In this document: in pieces, positions 1 through 6,148 of the stretch
Layout of the letters: each line of letters starts with the position of its first letter
How positions within the stretch are numbered: position 1 is the first letter of the stretch
Assembly: GCA_047972135.1 (NCBI GenBank)
Contig: JBKEAJ010000126.1
Location: 1 to 20,978 of the forward strand
DNA from: JBKEAJ01 sp047972135
GTDB taxonomy: Bacteria > Bacteroidota > Bacteroidia > Bacteroidales > Prolixibacteraceae
DNA: 20,978 nucleotides
Direction of reading: 5' to 3'
Position numbers and translations under genes: made by a program
The notes under the pieces: generated by a model
Databases searched by the model: none
The model's input: the letters and a program-made list of their open reading frames with translations, nothing else
What the model was told of the DNA's origin: nothing

Positions 1-81
1 GAGGGGGATTCGAACCCCCGGTACAGTTACCCGTACGTCAGTTTAGCAAACTGGTGGTTTCAGCCACTCACCCACCTCTCC
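1..81 (-). tRNA. tRNA-Ser(GCU), 3' end cut by window edge
   Basis: Read on the minus strand, the acceptor 5' strand is GGAGAGG (81-75), followed by a D arm, an anticodon stem-loop CCAGT-TTGCTAA-ACTGG with anticodon GCT (complement of 45-47), a long class II variable arm (GTACGGGTAACTGTAC region) and a T arm GGGGG-TTCGAAT-CCCCC. The long variable arm and GCU anticodon identify serine. Only two bases of the 3' acceptor strand lie inside the window, so the discriminator base and the CCA end are not seen. Confidence 0.95.
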
Positions 82-97
82 GTACTTTTTTGCGCTA

Positions 98-127
98 CAA
101 AATTAATAATATTTTTTGCATCTCAAA
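98..127 (-). promoter_or_regulatory. Bacteroidota-type promoter for tRNA-Ser
   Basis: On the minus strand a TAATTTTG box (complement of 98-105, matching TAnnTTTG) lies 16 bases before the tRNA 5' end. A TTTG (complement of 124-127) lies 18 bp further upstream. This is the -33/-7 layout of the Bacteroidota housekeeping sigma factor, with a slightly short spacer. Confidence 0.55.
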
Positions 128-269
128 TGATTTGAGGGAAAATATTTATTGTCAGATTTTACAATCAAGCTAGAGTGTATAGCGTAAGCGTTTGTTTATG
201 TGGTAAATATGAAAATTTGAAGTCTCGGCTTTAGATGATATCCATGCATGATAAATTGAAATTATTACA

Positions 270-321
270 TTGTAATTGATTTGTAATATGGATTGTAACA
301 ATATTGTATTTATTTTGTAAT
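270..321 (+). promoter_or_regulatory. Five phased TTGTAAT-like repeats, putative Pho box of the kinase operon
   Basis: TTGTAAT (270), TTGTAAT (281), TTGTAAC (293), TTGTATT (304) and TTGTAAT (315) recur in the same orientation with steps of 11, 12, 11 and 11 bp, one helical turn each. OmpR/PhoB-family regulators bind tandem direct repeats with 11-bp spacing. The E. coli Pho box unit CTGTCAT differs from TTGTAAT at only two of seven positions. The array ends 29 bp before the kinase ATG, and the operon itself encodes a PhoB-like protein, so autoregulation is the natural inference. No good TAnnTTTG box is seen downstream of the array, which would fit an activator-dependent promoter. The spacing is directly visible; the binding is inferred. 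Confidence 0.6.
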
Positions 322-350
322 ATCAAAAATATGAAGACATTGTACACTGA

Positions 351-2030
351 ATGAAGACTATCAAGCAGAAAATATTGACCTACTTTGCGATATTACTGGC
401 TTTCTTTACCATCGTCATTGTTATTTGGCAGTACCATCGTGAAAAGGAATTTAAGAGGATGTCTCTACATTCACAGCTCGAACAGTATGCCTTGATTCTG
501 GAAAATGTCATAAAAGACGATTATGAAAATCTTGAAAAGGTAACAACAAACTTTCCAGACGAACTTAGAATTACACTTCTTGATACCTCCGGAATTGTAC
601 ACTTCGACAATTCTGTGGATGATGTCAGTTCAATGGATAACCATCTTTTGCGAGAGGAAGTGCAGGAGGCTCTGCATGGGGAATATGGCGTTGCTCTACG
701 GCATTCTGCCACCTTAGACCTGGATTTTTATTATTATGCCGTAAAATACGAAAACTACGTCATAAGGGTGTCGCTGCCTCACTCTGTTAGCCTGAGAACT
801 CTGCTTGCTCCTAGTGGAATGGTGCTGATTGTCATGGCATCACTTTTTATTGTTGCATTGGTGCTTACGACTTTGATATCTAAAAAGTTGGGGCATACGA
901 TAACAGAATTGAGAGAATTCTCACTGCAAACTAAGAATTATGAAAATTTCAACTTCCCCGACGGAGAAATTGGCGATATCGGCAGACGCATAGCAGACCT
1001 GTACAGCAAGAATGTTAGAGCCAAGCAACGCCTGCAAAGCGAAAAGAAAAAACTTATATCACATCTAAATTACTCGGCTCAAGGAATTGCAATTTATGAC
1101 GAAAACTACGAAAACGTTTTCTTCAATCCTAAGTTTGTGCAACTCTATATGCTCCTTACCAATGATAAAAAGTTTCAGGTGAACAAAGTCTTGGACTCAA
1201 AGATTATGAAAGGTGTGGAGCAATTTATAAAATCGGCAAAATTGAAAAAAAAATATTCAGAGATGCTTGAAAAGAATGGTAAACATATCAAAATGAGTGC
1301 TTTCTTTTTCAACGATAAAAGTTTTGAAATCAGACTCGACGATATAACCGAAGCCGAGAATAATAAAATGCTAAAAAAAGAAATGACGCAAAATATAGCT
1401 CATGAGCTGAAAACTCCTGTCAGTGCCATAATAGGATATATAGAAACCTTGCAAAGTATTGACAATATTAGCGAGGAGCATCGTAAACAGTTTCTTGGAA
1501 GAATGGAACATCAAGCCAAACGACTGGGTCAGCTTGTTGTCGATATAGGGCTGATAACCAAGACGGAAGAGGCTGCACACCTGTTCAAAAAGGAAAAACT
1601 CAATCTGAATGAGATCTTTGAAGATCTTGTCGATAGCTACAAAGAAAGGGTTGTCGTGAAGTTGAAAAAGAAGCTTACGATAAAGGGCAACAGAAGTCTG
1701 GTGTATTCAATTTTTCAGAACCTTATAGACAACTCTATAAAATATTCGCAGTCTGAAGACCCTGAAGTTACAATAAATAACTATCTGACAGACGATAAGT
1801 TTGCTTATTTCTCGGTTTATGATAATGGCACGGGTATTGACGAGAAGCATTTGCAGCGTATCTTTGAACGCTTCTACAGAGTAGACGAGGGGAGGGTGCG
1901 AGAGGCCGGTAGTACAGGGCTTGGTTTGTCGATTGTAAAGAATGCTGTAATATTGCATGGAGGTATTATCGAAGCAAAGAATCGTAAGGGCGGAGGTCTG
2001 GAAATATTATTTACTTTAGCAATAAGCTAG
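351..2030 (+). CDS. PhoR-like membrane sensor histidine kinase
   Basis: A 559-residue inner-membrane sensor kinase. Transmembrane helix 1 is at about residues 8-26, a periplasmic sensor segment at 27-152 and helix 2 at about 153-176. A linker/PAS-like region follows (about 230-335), then a HisKA dimerisation domain with H-box N-I-A-H-E-L-K-T-P and phospho-acceptor His351, and an HATPase_c domain with N box around Asn457/Asn461, G1 box D491-N-G-T-G, F box at 505-509 and G2 box G-S-T-G-L-G-L-S (520-527). The 'HELKTP..AI.GY.ETL' pattern is typical of PhoR. The regulator gene starts 50 bp downstream. Start: ATG351 directly precedes the first hydrophobic helix, and a stop overlaps it in another frame. 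The phased TTGTAAT array upstream supports a phosphate-type two-component system. The signal sensed cannot be read from the sequence. Confidence 0.9.
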   Translation: MKTIKQKILTYFAILLAFFTIVIVIWQYHREKEFKRMSLHSQLEQYALILENVIKDDYENLEKVTTNFPDELRITLLDTSGIVHFDNSVDDVSSMDNHLLREEVQEALHGEYGVALRHSATLDLDFYYYAVKYENYVIRVSLPHSVSLRTLLAPSGMVLIVMASLFIVALVLTTLISKKLGHTITELREFSLQTKNYENFNFPDGEIGDIGRRIADLYSKNVRAKQRLQSEKKKLISHLNYSAQGIAIYDENYENVFFNPKFVQLYMLLTNDKKFQVNKVLDSKIMKGVEQFIKSAKLKKKYSEMLEKNGKHIKMSAFFFNDKSFEIRLDDITEAENNKMLKKEMTQNIAHELKTPVSAIIGYIETLQSIDNISEEHRKQFLGRMEHQAKRLGQLVVDIGLITKTEEAAHLFKKEKLNLNEIFEDLVDSYKERVVVKLKKKLTIKGNRSLVYSIFQNLIDNSIKYSQSEDPEVTINNYLTDDKFAYFSVYDNGTGIDEKHLQRIFERFYRVDEGRVREAGSTGLGLSIVKNAVILHGGIIEAKNRKGGGLEILFTLAIS

Positions 2031-2080
2031 GTGATGTTACGAAACAGCCTTACTTAACGATAAATGAAAAATATAAACAC

Positions 2081-2755
2081 ATGAAAATACTAGTAGTAGA
2101 CGACGAAAAGGACCTGTGCGACATTGTGCAGTTCAATCTTAATCATGCAGGATATGAGGTTGATTCTGTAAACTCTGCGGAGGAAGCCCTGATGCAAGAT
2201 ATAACAAAATATCGCTTGCTGATATTGGACGTTATGATGGGGGGAATGTCGGGTTATGAGCTTGCTCAAAAGCTGAAGGAGAATGAAGAGACTGTACATA
2301 TTCCTATTATTTTCTTGACTGCCAAAGTAGAAGAAAGCGATATACTCAACGGATTTGGTATCGGAGCAGAGGATTATATCACCAAACCTTTTTCTGTAAA
2401 GGAGCTGATTGCTAGAGTTAAGGCTGTTGTGAAACGCACGAAGAACGACAAGCCAATAAGTGCGGAATTAGTGTTTAATACCTTAAAAATCAATCCTAAA
2501 ATTCATGTCGTTACTGTTGACAACAAAGAAATAAAACTCACAAAAACGGAGTTTGAAATACTTTTGTATCTGGCACAAAATGACGGTAAAATAATGTCGC
2601 GTGATGATATTATGCTCAAAGTTTGGACTGACAAGGTCTTTGTAACCGACCGTACTGTGGACGTAAATATTACACGGCTTCGCAAAAAAATAGCCCCATA
2701 CGGTAAAAATATTATTACCAAACAGGGCTATGGTTATGGGTTTAGAATGTCATGA
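2081..2755 (+). CDS. PhoB/OmpR-family response regulator
   Basis: A 224-residue cytoplasmic transcription factor and the likely partner of the kinase just upstream. The receiver domain (1-120) has the acidic pair Asp7/Asp8, phospho-acceptor Asp50 (L-I-L-D-V-M-M), switch Thr80 and Lys102 in T-K-P-F. The C-terminal winged helix (about 130-222) contains R-T-V-D-V-N-I-T-R-L-R-K-K and ends in the usual G-Y-G-Y-G-F. Length and layout are normal for the family. The start site is the 14-mer ATAAACACATGAAA, also found at the starts of the DUF4251 gene and metF, where a hairpin element lies directly upstream; here there is none. The stop codon overlaps the next ATG as ATGA, so translation of the phosphatase is probably coupled. 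I refrain from a gene symbol because Bacteroidota carry several similar pairs. Confidence 0.92.
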   Translation: MKILVVDDEKDLCDIVQFNLNHAGYEVDSVNSAEEALMQDITKYRLLILDVMMGGMSGYELAQKLKENEETVHIPIIFLTAKVEESDILNGFGIGAEDYITKPFSVKELIARVKAVVKRTKNDKPISAELVFNTLKINPKIHVVTVDNKEIKLTKTEFEILLYLAQNDGKIMSRDDIMLKVWTDKVFVTDRTVDVNITRLRKKIAPYGKNIITKQGYGYGFRMS

Positions 2756-3459
2756 CTGTAGATATTATATTCGCGGCGGAGAGCGTAAGGGCAGAGGCGG
2801 TGTCGGGAAAGACTGCTGTTGTTATTGATGTGCTTCGTGCGAGTAGTGTGATTTGTTCTGCCTTAGCGAATGGAGCTAAAAATGTATATCCGGTATTGTC
2901 ACCCGAAGAAGCTTTTATGTTACGAAATAGTATGAATACCAAAGAGGTACTCCTGCTTGGTGAGCGCAACGCTTTGCCAATAGATGGTTTTGATTTTGGA
3001 AATTCACCAATACTTTTCAGCAAAGAAGCGGTGAAAGGCAAAACATTGATAATGACTACATCAAACGGCACAAGAGCAATTCGTAATGCTCAAAGTGCTG
3101 ATTATTTGTATGTTGCCTCTTTCCTGAATTGTGATGCAATATTAAATACTTTGGAAAAACACAATGATATAGTAGTAGTTTGCAGTGGAACAAACAATGA
3201 GTTTGCTTTGGAAGATTCGCTATGCGCAGGGCTTATAGCCTGCGAGCTTGGCAGACGGGAGTTTAGACTGAGTGATGCTGCAATAGCTATGGCAAGTCTG
3301 TACTCGTCGCACAAAGACGGTCTACAAGATTTTGCAAGCCGAGGTAAGCATTATCAAAGGCTATTAAAGCTGGGTTTACATGAGGACTTAGATTATTGTT
3401 TCAAGCTTAATGTGGTGAGTAATGTGCCACAATTGCATATAGATGGGGCAATACGATAA
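2752..3459 (+). CDS. comB: ComB-type 2-phosphosulfolactate phosphatase
   Basis: A 235-residue protein with the ComB signatures V-I-D-V-L-R-A-S-S (24-32), G-E-R-N-A-L-P-I-D-G-F-D-F-G-N-S-P (70-86) and T-T-S-N-G-T-R-A-I (102-110), plus a later C-S-G-T-N-N-E-F-A-L-E-D-S-L-C-A-G. ComB is a Mg-dependent phosphatase that turns 2-phospho-3-sulfolactate into sulfolactate in methanogen coenzyme M synthesis. Bacteria that make no coenzyme M also carry it, and its substrate there is not settled. It overlaps the regulator gene by ATGA and is the last gene of the operon, followed by a hairpin terminator. Being in a PhoRB-like operon suggests, by inference, phosphate release from a sulfonate or similar ester. 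Family assignment is firm; the physiological substrate is open. Confidence 0.88.
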   Translation: MTVDIIFAAESVRAEAVSGKTAVVIDVLRASSVICSALANGAKNVYPVLSPEEAFMLRNSMNTKEVLLLGERNALPIDGFDFGNSPILFSKEAVKGKTLIMTTSNGTRAIRNAQSADYLYVASFLNCDAILNTLEKHNDIVVVCSGTNNEFALEDSLCAGLIACELGRREFRLSDAAIAMASLYSSHKDGLQDFASRGKHYQRLLKLGLHEDLDYCFKLNVVSNVPQLHIDGAIR

Positions 3460-3473
3460 AGACGACAAATCAG

Positions 3474-3501
3474 ACAACATTTTTAGCTCAAATGTTGTTT
3501 T
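3474..3501 (+). terminator. Rho-independent terminator after comB
   Basis: ACAACATTT (3474-3482) and AAATGTTGT (3490-3498) form a perfect 9-bp stem with a 7-nt loop. A T-rich run follows, beginning 15 bases after the comB stop. It closes the kinase-regulator-phosphatase operon. Confidence 0.75.
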
Positions 3502-3519
3502 ATATTTAAGTGTCAAATT

Positions 3520-3657
3520 ATAAACACATGAAACTACCATGCAGTAGGCTTTAAGCTATATGCAATAAGCCTAACTACACACAGAAGGATGATTAAAAAC
3601 GGCAAAAGCATAAAGCCTATAGCTTACAGCTTATTGCAAAAAAATAAACACATGAAA
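3520..3657 (+). repeat. Hairpin repeat element, copy A, flanked by 14-nt direct repeats
   Basis: A unit of about 138 bp, near-identical (about nine differences by eye) to the minus-strand copy at 17541-17679. Its core is a long imperfect inverted repeat: arm 3540-3571 pairs with arm 3608-3638, giving 21 near-continuous pairs with one mismatch and two G-T pairs, then a weaker inner stem, around a 36-nt loop. ATAAACACATGAAA occurs exactly at both ends (3520-3533 and 3644-3657), and the right copy contains the start codon of the DUF4251 gene. The direct repeats may be a target-site duplication or part of the element. No protein is encoded, so any mobility would be non-autonomous (MITE- or REP-like). 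It could also act as a 5'-UTR hairpin. Confidence 0.8.
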
Positions 3658-4164
3658 AAGAATATGCAGTATATAATGGTGTTGCTACTTGTAGGCTTGA
3701 GTTGCAGTGCCGCTTCTGCTCAGAAAATGAGTAGAAAAGAGACGAAAGCAGCGAGAGAAGCTGAAAAGATTGCAATGATTGACAGTTTGATTACCAATAA
3801 AACATATAGTTTCGAGGCTCAATCGGCTCAACCGATGGGTTTTAGAAATATTAATCTGTCGAGTTTGTATTCGGTAGATTTTAATGGGGATTCGGTGCGT
3901 GTAGACCTACCATATTTTGGACGAGCTTATTCTTCCGCAGGATATGGAGAGGATGGAGGTATACACCTAGATTCTGTTACCAACTATGAAATGACTAAGA
4001 AAGATGATGGCTCTTATCGTATTACATTCGATGGTAAGGACGACCACAACGAATATAATTTTGATATGAGCTCTTCCAACGAGGGCTTCGCATCATTGAG
4101 TATTACGATAACCAATAAATCTCAAATCTCTTTTCAAGGAGTTATCGAGAAGCTGGATAATTAG
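3652..4164 (+). CDS. DUF4251-type secreted protein
   Basis: A 170-residue exported protein of the Bacteroidota DUF4251 type, function unknown. It has a classical signal peptide: basic start M-K-K-N, a hydrophobic core (about 8-17) and cleavage likely after A-S-A (S-A-A-S-A-Q). A lysine/arginine-rich segment S-R-K-E-T-K-A-A-R-E-A-E follows, as is typical of the family, then a beta-rich domain. I start it at ATG3652, not at the in-frame ATG3589: the extra 21 residues are encoded by the hairpin repeat, would bury the signal peptide, and recur almost identically in front of the unrelated metF. The preceding comB terminator and the repeat make this a separate transcription unit; no good -33/-7 pair was found before it. 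Confidence 0.82.
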   Translation: MKKNMQYIMVLLLVGLSCSAASAQKMSRKETKAAREAEKIAMIDSLITNKTYSFEAQSAQPMGFRNINLSSLYSVDFNGDSVRVDLPYFGRAYSSAGYGEDGGIHLDSVTNYEMTKKDDGSYRITFDGKDDHNEYNFDMSSSNEGFASLSITITNKSQISFQGVIEKLDN

Positions 4165-4180
4165 TTGGTGGCTATGTTAA

Positions 4181-4198
4181 AGCTAGTGGCTACTAGCT
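4181..4198. repeat. Small inverted repeat AGCTAGT-ggct-ACTAGCT
   Basis: A perfect 7-bp stem with a 4-nt loop lies 17 bp after the DUF4251 stop. The following bases are not T-rich, so it is a poor intrinsic terminator. It also lies about 60 bp upstream of the abiEi -7 box and could be an operator or a 3'-end hairpin. The role is undecided. Confidence 0.5.
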
Positions 4199-4255
4199 AA
4201 TAAATTGGCTGTTTGTGTATTTCGGACAAGAATGGAATCTCGGTAAAAAAAATGC

Positions 4256-4263
4256 TATCTTTG
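4256..4263 (+). promoter_or_regulatory. -7 box (TATCTTTG) of the abiE pair
   Basis: TATCTTTG matches TAnnTTTG exactly and lies 25 bp before the abiEi ATG. No TTG is found at the usual 19-21 bp upstream, so the promoter may be weak or differ at -33. Confidence 0.5.
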
Positions 4264-4288
4264 TGAACTGAATATTAGATTTTATAAA

Positions 4289-4861
4289 ATGAGTGGTTCA
4301 CTGAAAAATAATACTCTTCTTGAGATTTATAAGGATAAGCGTACGGTGTTTACACTTCCCGATATTGCAATGTTGGTGGATGAAACTGGATATAATTCAT
4401 TAGTACAGAGACTGTTCTATTATGTTGAATGCGGAGAACTCCTCAGACCAAGAAAGGGAATTTATGCAAAAACTGACTACAACCACTTGGAACTTGCATG
4501 CCTGCTTTATACTCCCTGCTACATATCGTTGGAGTATGTATTACAGAAATCAGGAATTATTTTTCAATATAATTCGCAAATAACAATGATGTCTTACCTC
4601 AGTAGAACTGTTGAAATAGAAGATAAAACCTACTGTTATCGCAAAATAAAGAATGAAATCCTGCTTAATACTAAAGGAATACAACGAATTGATAATGTGA
4701 ATATAGCAAGTCCAGAGAGAGCTTTGTTGGATATGTTGTACCTAAAAGGAGATAGCTATTTTGACAATCTTAATTCTATCAACAGAGAACAAGTTGGAGA
4801 GTTATTGCCAATATATCAGTCGAAAGTGATGGAGCAGAGGATTAAAAACTTATTTCAGTAG
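4289..4861 (+). CDS. abiEi: AbiEi-family antitoxin (type IV toxin-antitoxin)
   Basis: A 190-residue protein with an N-terminal winged-helix region (about 10-65, 'FTLPDIAMLV...SLVQRLFYYVECGELLRPRKGIYAK') and a C-terminal domain containing the family's I-A-S-P-E-R-A-L-L-D-M-L-Y-L (around 140-152). AbiEi proteins bind their own promoter and counter the AbiEii nucleotidyltransferase without direct protein contact; some pairs abort phage infection. The toxin gene follows after a 3-bp gap in the usual antitoxin-toxin order. Both genes look intact and have an own -7 box upstream, so the module is probably functional. What it defends against cannot be judged here. Confidence 0.85.
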   Translation: MSGSLKNNTLLEIYKDKRTVFTLPDIAMLVDETGYNSLVQRLFYYVECGELLRPRKGIYAKTDYNHLELACLLYTPCYISLEYVLQKSGIIFQYNSQITMMSYLSRTVEIEDKTYCYRKIKNEILLNTKGIQRIDNVNIASPERALLDMLYLKGDSYFDNLNSINREQVGELLPIYQSKVMEQRIKNLFQ

Positions 4862-4864
4862 AAG

Positions 4865-5563
4865 ATGGATATAAATCGTCACAAATTTATTATGATGCAA
4901 ATCTTGAAAGACATCTACTCTGATGTTGAGATTGCTTCTATACTCGGATTTAAAGGAGGGACGGCATTGATGTTTTTTTATGAATTACCTCGTTTTTCGG
5001 TAGATTTGGATTTTGACATATTGGATGTCCGGAAAGAAAAGGGAGTGTATGGAAAAATAAAAAATATACTACATAAATACGGAAGAATTATTGACGAGGC
5101 AATTAAACATTTTGGTATTCTTCTGGTACTAGACTACGGCGCAGGAGAAAGAAATTTAAAAGTGGAAATATCTAATCGTGATTGGGATAATAGTTACGAA
5201 ATAAAGAATCTCTTAGGTATAAACATGAAAGTGTTAAATGTCGCAGATATGTTTGCTCATACGATCTGCGCCCTGCTTGATAGGGGGACTGTTGCAAATA
5301 GAGACATTTTTGACTGTTGGTTCTTTATGAAAAACAGAACTCCAATAAATGCTGAGATAGTCGAATTGCGCATGCAAATGATACTCTCGGATTACTTACA
5401 AGAATGTATAGAATATTTGGAAGCCAGAAGTAATAAAGGGCTGTTGGATGGTTTGGGTGAGTTGACAGAACAAAAGATGAAAACTTTTGTGAGAAATGAT
5501 ATGAAGGAAGAGACTGTTTCTTTATTACGTTTCTACAAAGAGTTCCCAATATTGAAACAATGA
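4865..5563 (+). CDS. abiEii: AbiEii-family nucleotidyltransferase toxin
   Basis: A 232-residue nucleotidyltransferase-fold toxin. The signature is complete: G-G-T-A-L (31-35), then R-F-S-V-D-L-D-F-D (43-51) with catalytic-type Asp47 and Asp49, K-V-E (99-101), and the downstream D-M-F-A-H-T (128-133) and R-D-I-F-D (146-150) motifs. Family members transfer nucleotides to tRNA or other RNA and stop growth. The gene sits 3 bp after the antitoxin. Its TGA stop overlaps, as ATGA, an ATG that begins the remains of an alpha/beta hydrolase gene, so the toxin's end is exactly the edge of decayed neighbouring DNA. No key residue is missing. Confidence 0.85.
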   Translation: MDINRHKFIMMQILKDIYSDVEIASILGFKGGTALMFFYELPRFSVDLDFDILDVRKEKGVYGKIKNILHKYGRIIDEAIKHFGILLVLDYGAGERNLKVEISNRDWDNSYEIKNLLGINMKVLNVADMFAHTICALLDRGTVANRDIFDCWFFMKNRTPINAEIVELRMQMILSDYLQECIEYLEARSNKGLLDGLGELTEQKMKTFVRNDMKEETVSLLRFYKEFPILKQ

Positions 5564-5725
5564 ACGAAAAATCATAAACAAAGGCGACGTAAATATATGT
5601 ACGGAATATTTCGGAGTACCTGAACATCCTTCAATTCTATTGATAGCCGGAGCCACGATGTCGATGCTTTTCTGGGACGAGGAGTTTTACGAACTCTTGG
5701 CGGGTCGTGGACATTTCGTCATGAG
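5560..5725 (+). pseudogene. N-terminal fragment of an alpha/beta hydrolase, frameshifted
   Basis: Reading from about 5578 gives G-D-V-N-I-C-T-E-Y-F-G, then P-S-I-L-L-I-A-G-A-T-M-S-M-L-F-W and G-R-G-H-F-V-M-R-Y, the start of a bacterial alpha/beta hydrolase (first beta strands and oxyanion-loop region). ATG5560 reaches stop after five codons. Adding one A to the run at 5567-5571 restores the frame as M-N-E-K-I-I-N-K-G-D-V, so a one-base loss is likely. Homology stops after M-R-Y, before the catalytic serine, and the C-terminal part follows directly, so the middle of the gene is deleted. Confidence 0.7.
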
Positions 5726-5744
5726 ATATGTCATTTCCGAAATA

Positions 5745-5821
5745 CCGAAGTGATGCTAAGCAAGATCCCAAACAGCGAACTACTGATACTCAACGGCGCA
5801 GGACACGAAGTCCACGAAGAA
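5745..5821 (+). pseudogene. C-terminal fragment of the same alpha/beta hydrolase
   Basis: In the frame of ATG5753 the sequence reads M-L-S-K-I-P-N-S-E-L-L-I-L-N-G-A-G-H-E-V-H-E-E. This is the C-terminal end of an alpha/beta hydrolase with the catalytic His in G-A-G-H-E. It lies about 25 bp after the N-terminal fragment, so some 150-170 codons, including the nucleophile and catalytic acid, are gone. At about 5821 it changes abruptly into AraC-type sequence in another frame. Confidence 0.6.
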
Positions 5822-6075
5822 TCTGTATTACTCCAAAGTATCTTTCATCTGTATGTAAAAGAGCAAGTAACAAAACGGCTTCTGATTGGATAGAAGCATG
5901 TACGATATCAAGAATTTCTATTTTTTTGAATAATAAGAGCATGACAATTAAGGAAGTATCAGAGCAGATAAATTTTTCTAATCAATCTTTTTTTGGAAGG
6001 TATGTACAACGGATTCTTGGAGTATCTCCCACTGTATATAGAAGGAGTATCAATTCTCCAGAAACTGAAAAATAA
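5821..6075 (+). pseudogene. AraC-family regulator, C-terminal DNA-binding fragment
   Basis: From 5821 the reading frame encodes I-C-I-T-P-K-Y-L-S-S-V-C-K-R-A-S, then T-A-S-D-W-I-E, and M-T-I-K-E-V-S-E-Q-I-N-F-S-N-Q-S-F-F-G-R-Y with G-V-S-P-T-V-Y-R-R-S. These are the second half of helix-turn-helix 1 and all of helix-turn-helix 2 of an AraC/XylS regulator. The ligand-binding N-terminal domain is absent. An open frame from ATG5728 (115 residues) covers this fragment, but its first 31 residues are out-of-frame hydrolase DNA, so it is a chance chimera and probably not a working gene. Confidence 0.75.
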
Positions 6076-6085
6076 TAGTTACTAA

Positions 6086-6126
6086 AAAACGACTCTGAAT
6101 GATTGTCAATCATTCAGAGTCGTTTT
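6086..6126. terminator. Strong bidirectional hairpin terminator
   Basis: AAAACGACTCTGAATGATT (6086-6104) and its exact complement (6108-6126) give a perfect 19-bp stem with a 3-nt loop. The A run on the left and T run on the right let it work in both directions. It ends the minus-strand pfkA-glyA operon and any plus-strand transcript from the abiE side. Confidence 0.93.
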
Positions 6127-6148
6127 GCATATTACTAAATATGTGAGC

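Noticed and set aside
83..269. A small gene between tRNA-Ser and the TTGTAAT array
   Set aside because: No open frame with family similarity or start signals; only the tRNA promoter is supported.
2742..3071. Long minus-strand open frame inside comB
   Set aside because: It lies wholly antisense to a gene with clear ComB motifs and has no recognisable domain or start signals.
5325..5627. Minus-strand 100-codon frame across the end of abiEii
   Set aside because: Antisense to the toxin and the hydrolase remnant; composition is that of a shadow frame and no domain is recognised.
5728..6075. A 115-residue AraC regulator as an intact gene
   Set aside because: The first 31 residues are out-of-frame hydrolase DNA and only the DNA-binding end of AraC is present; recorded as a pseudogene fragment from 5821.
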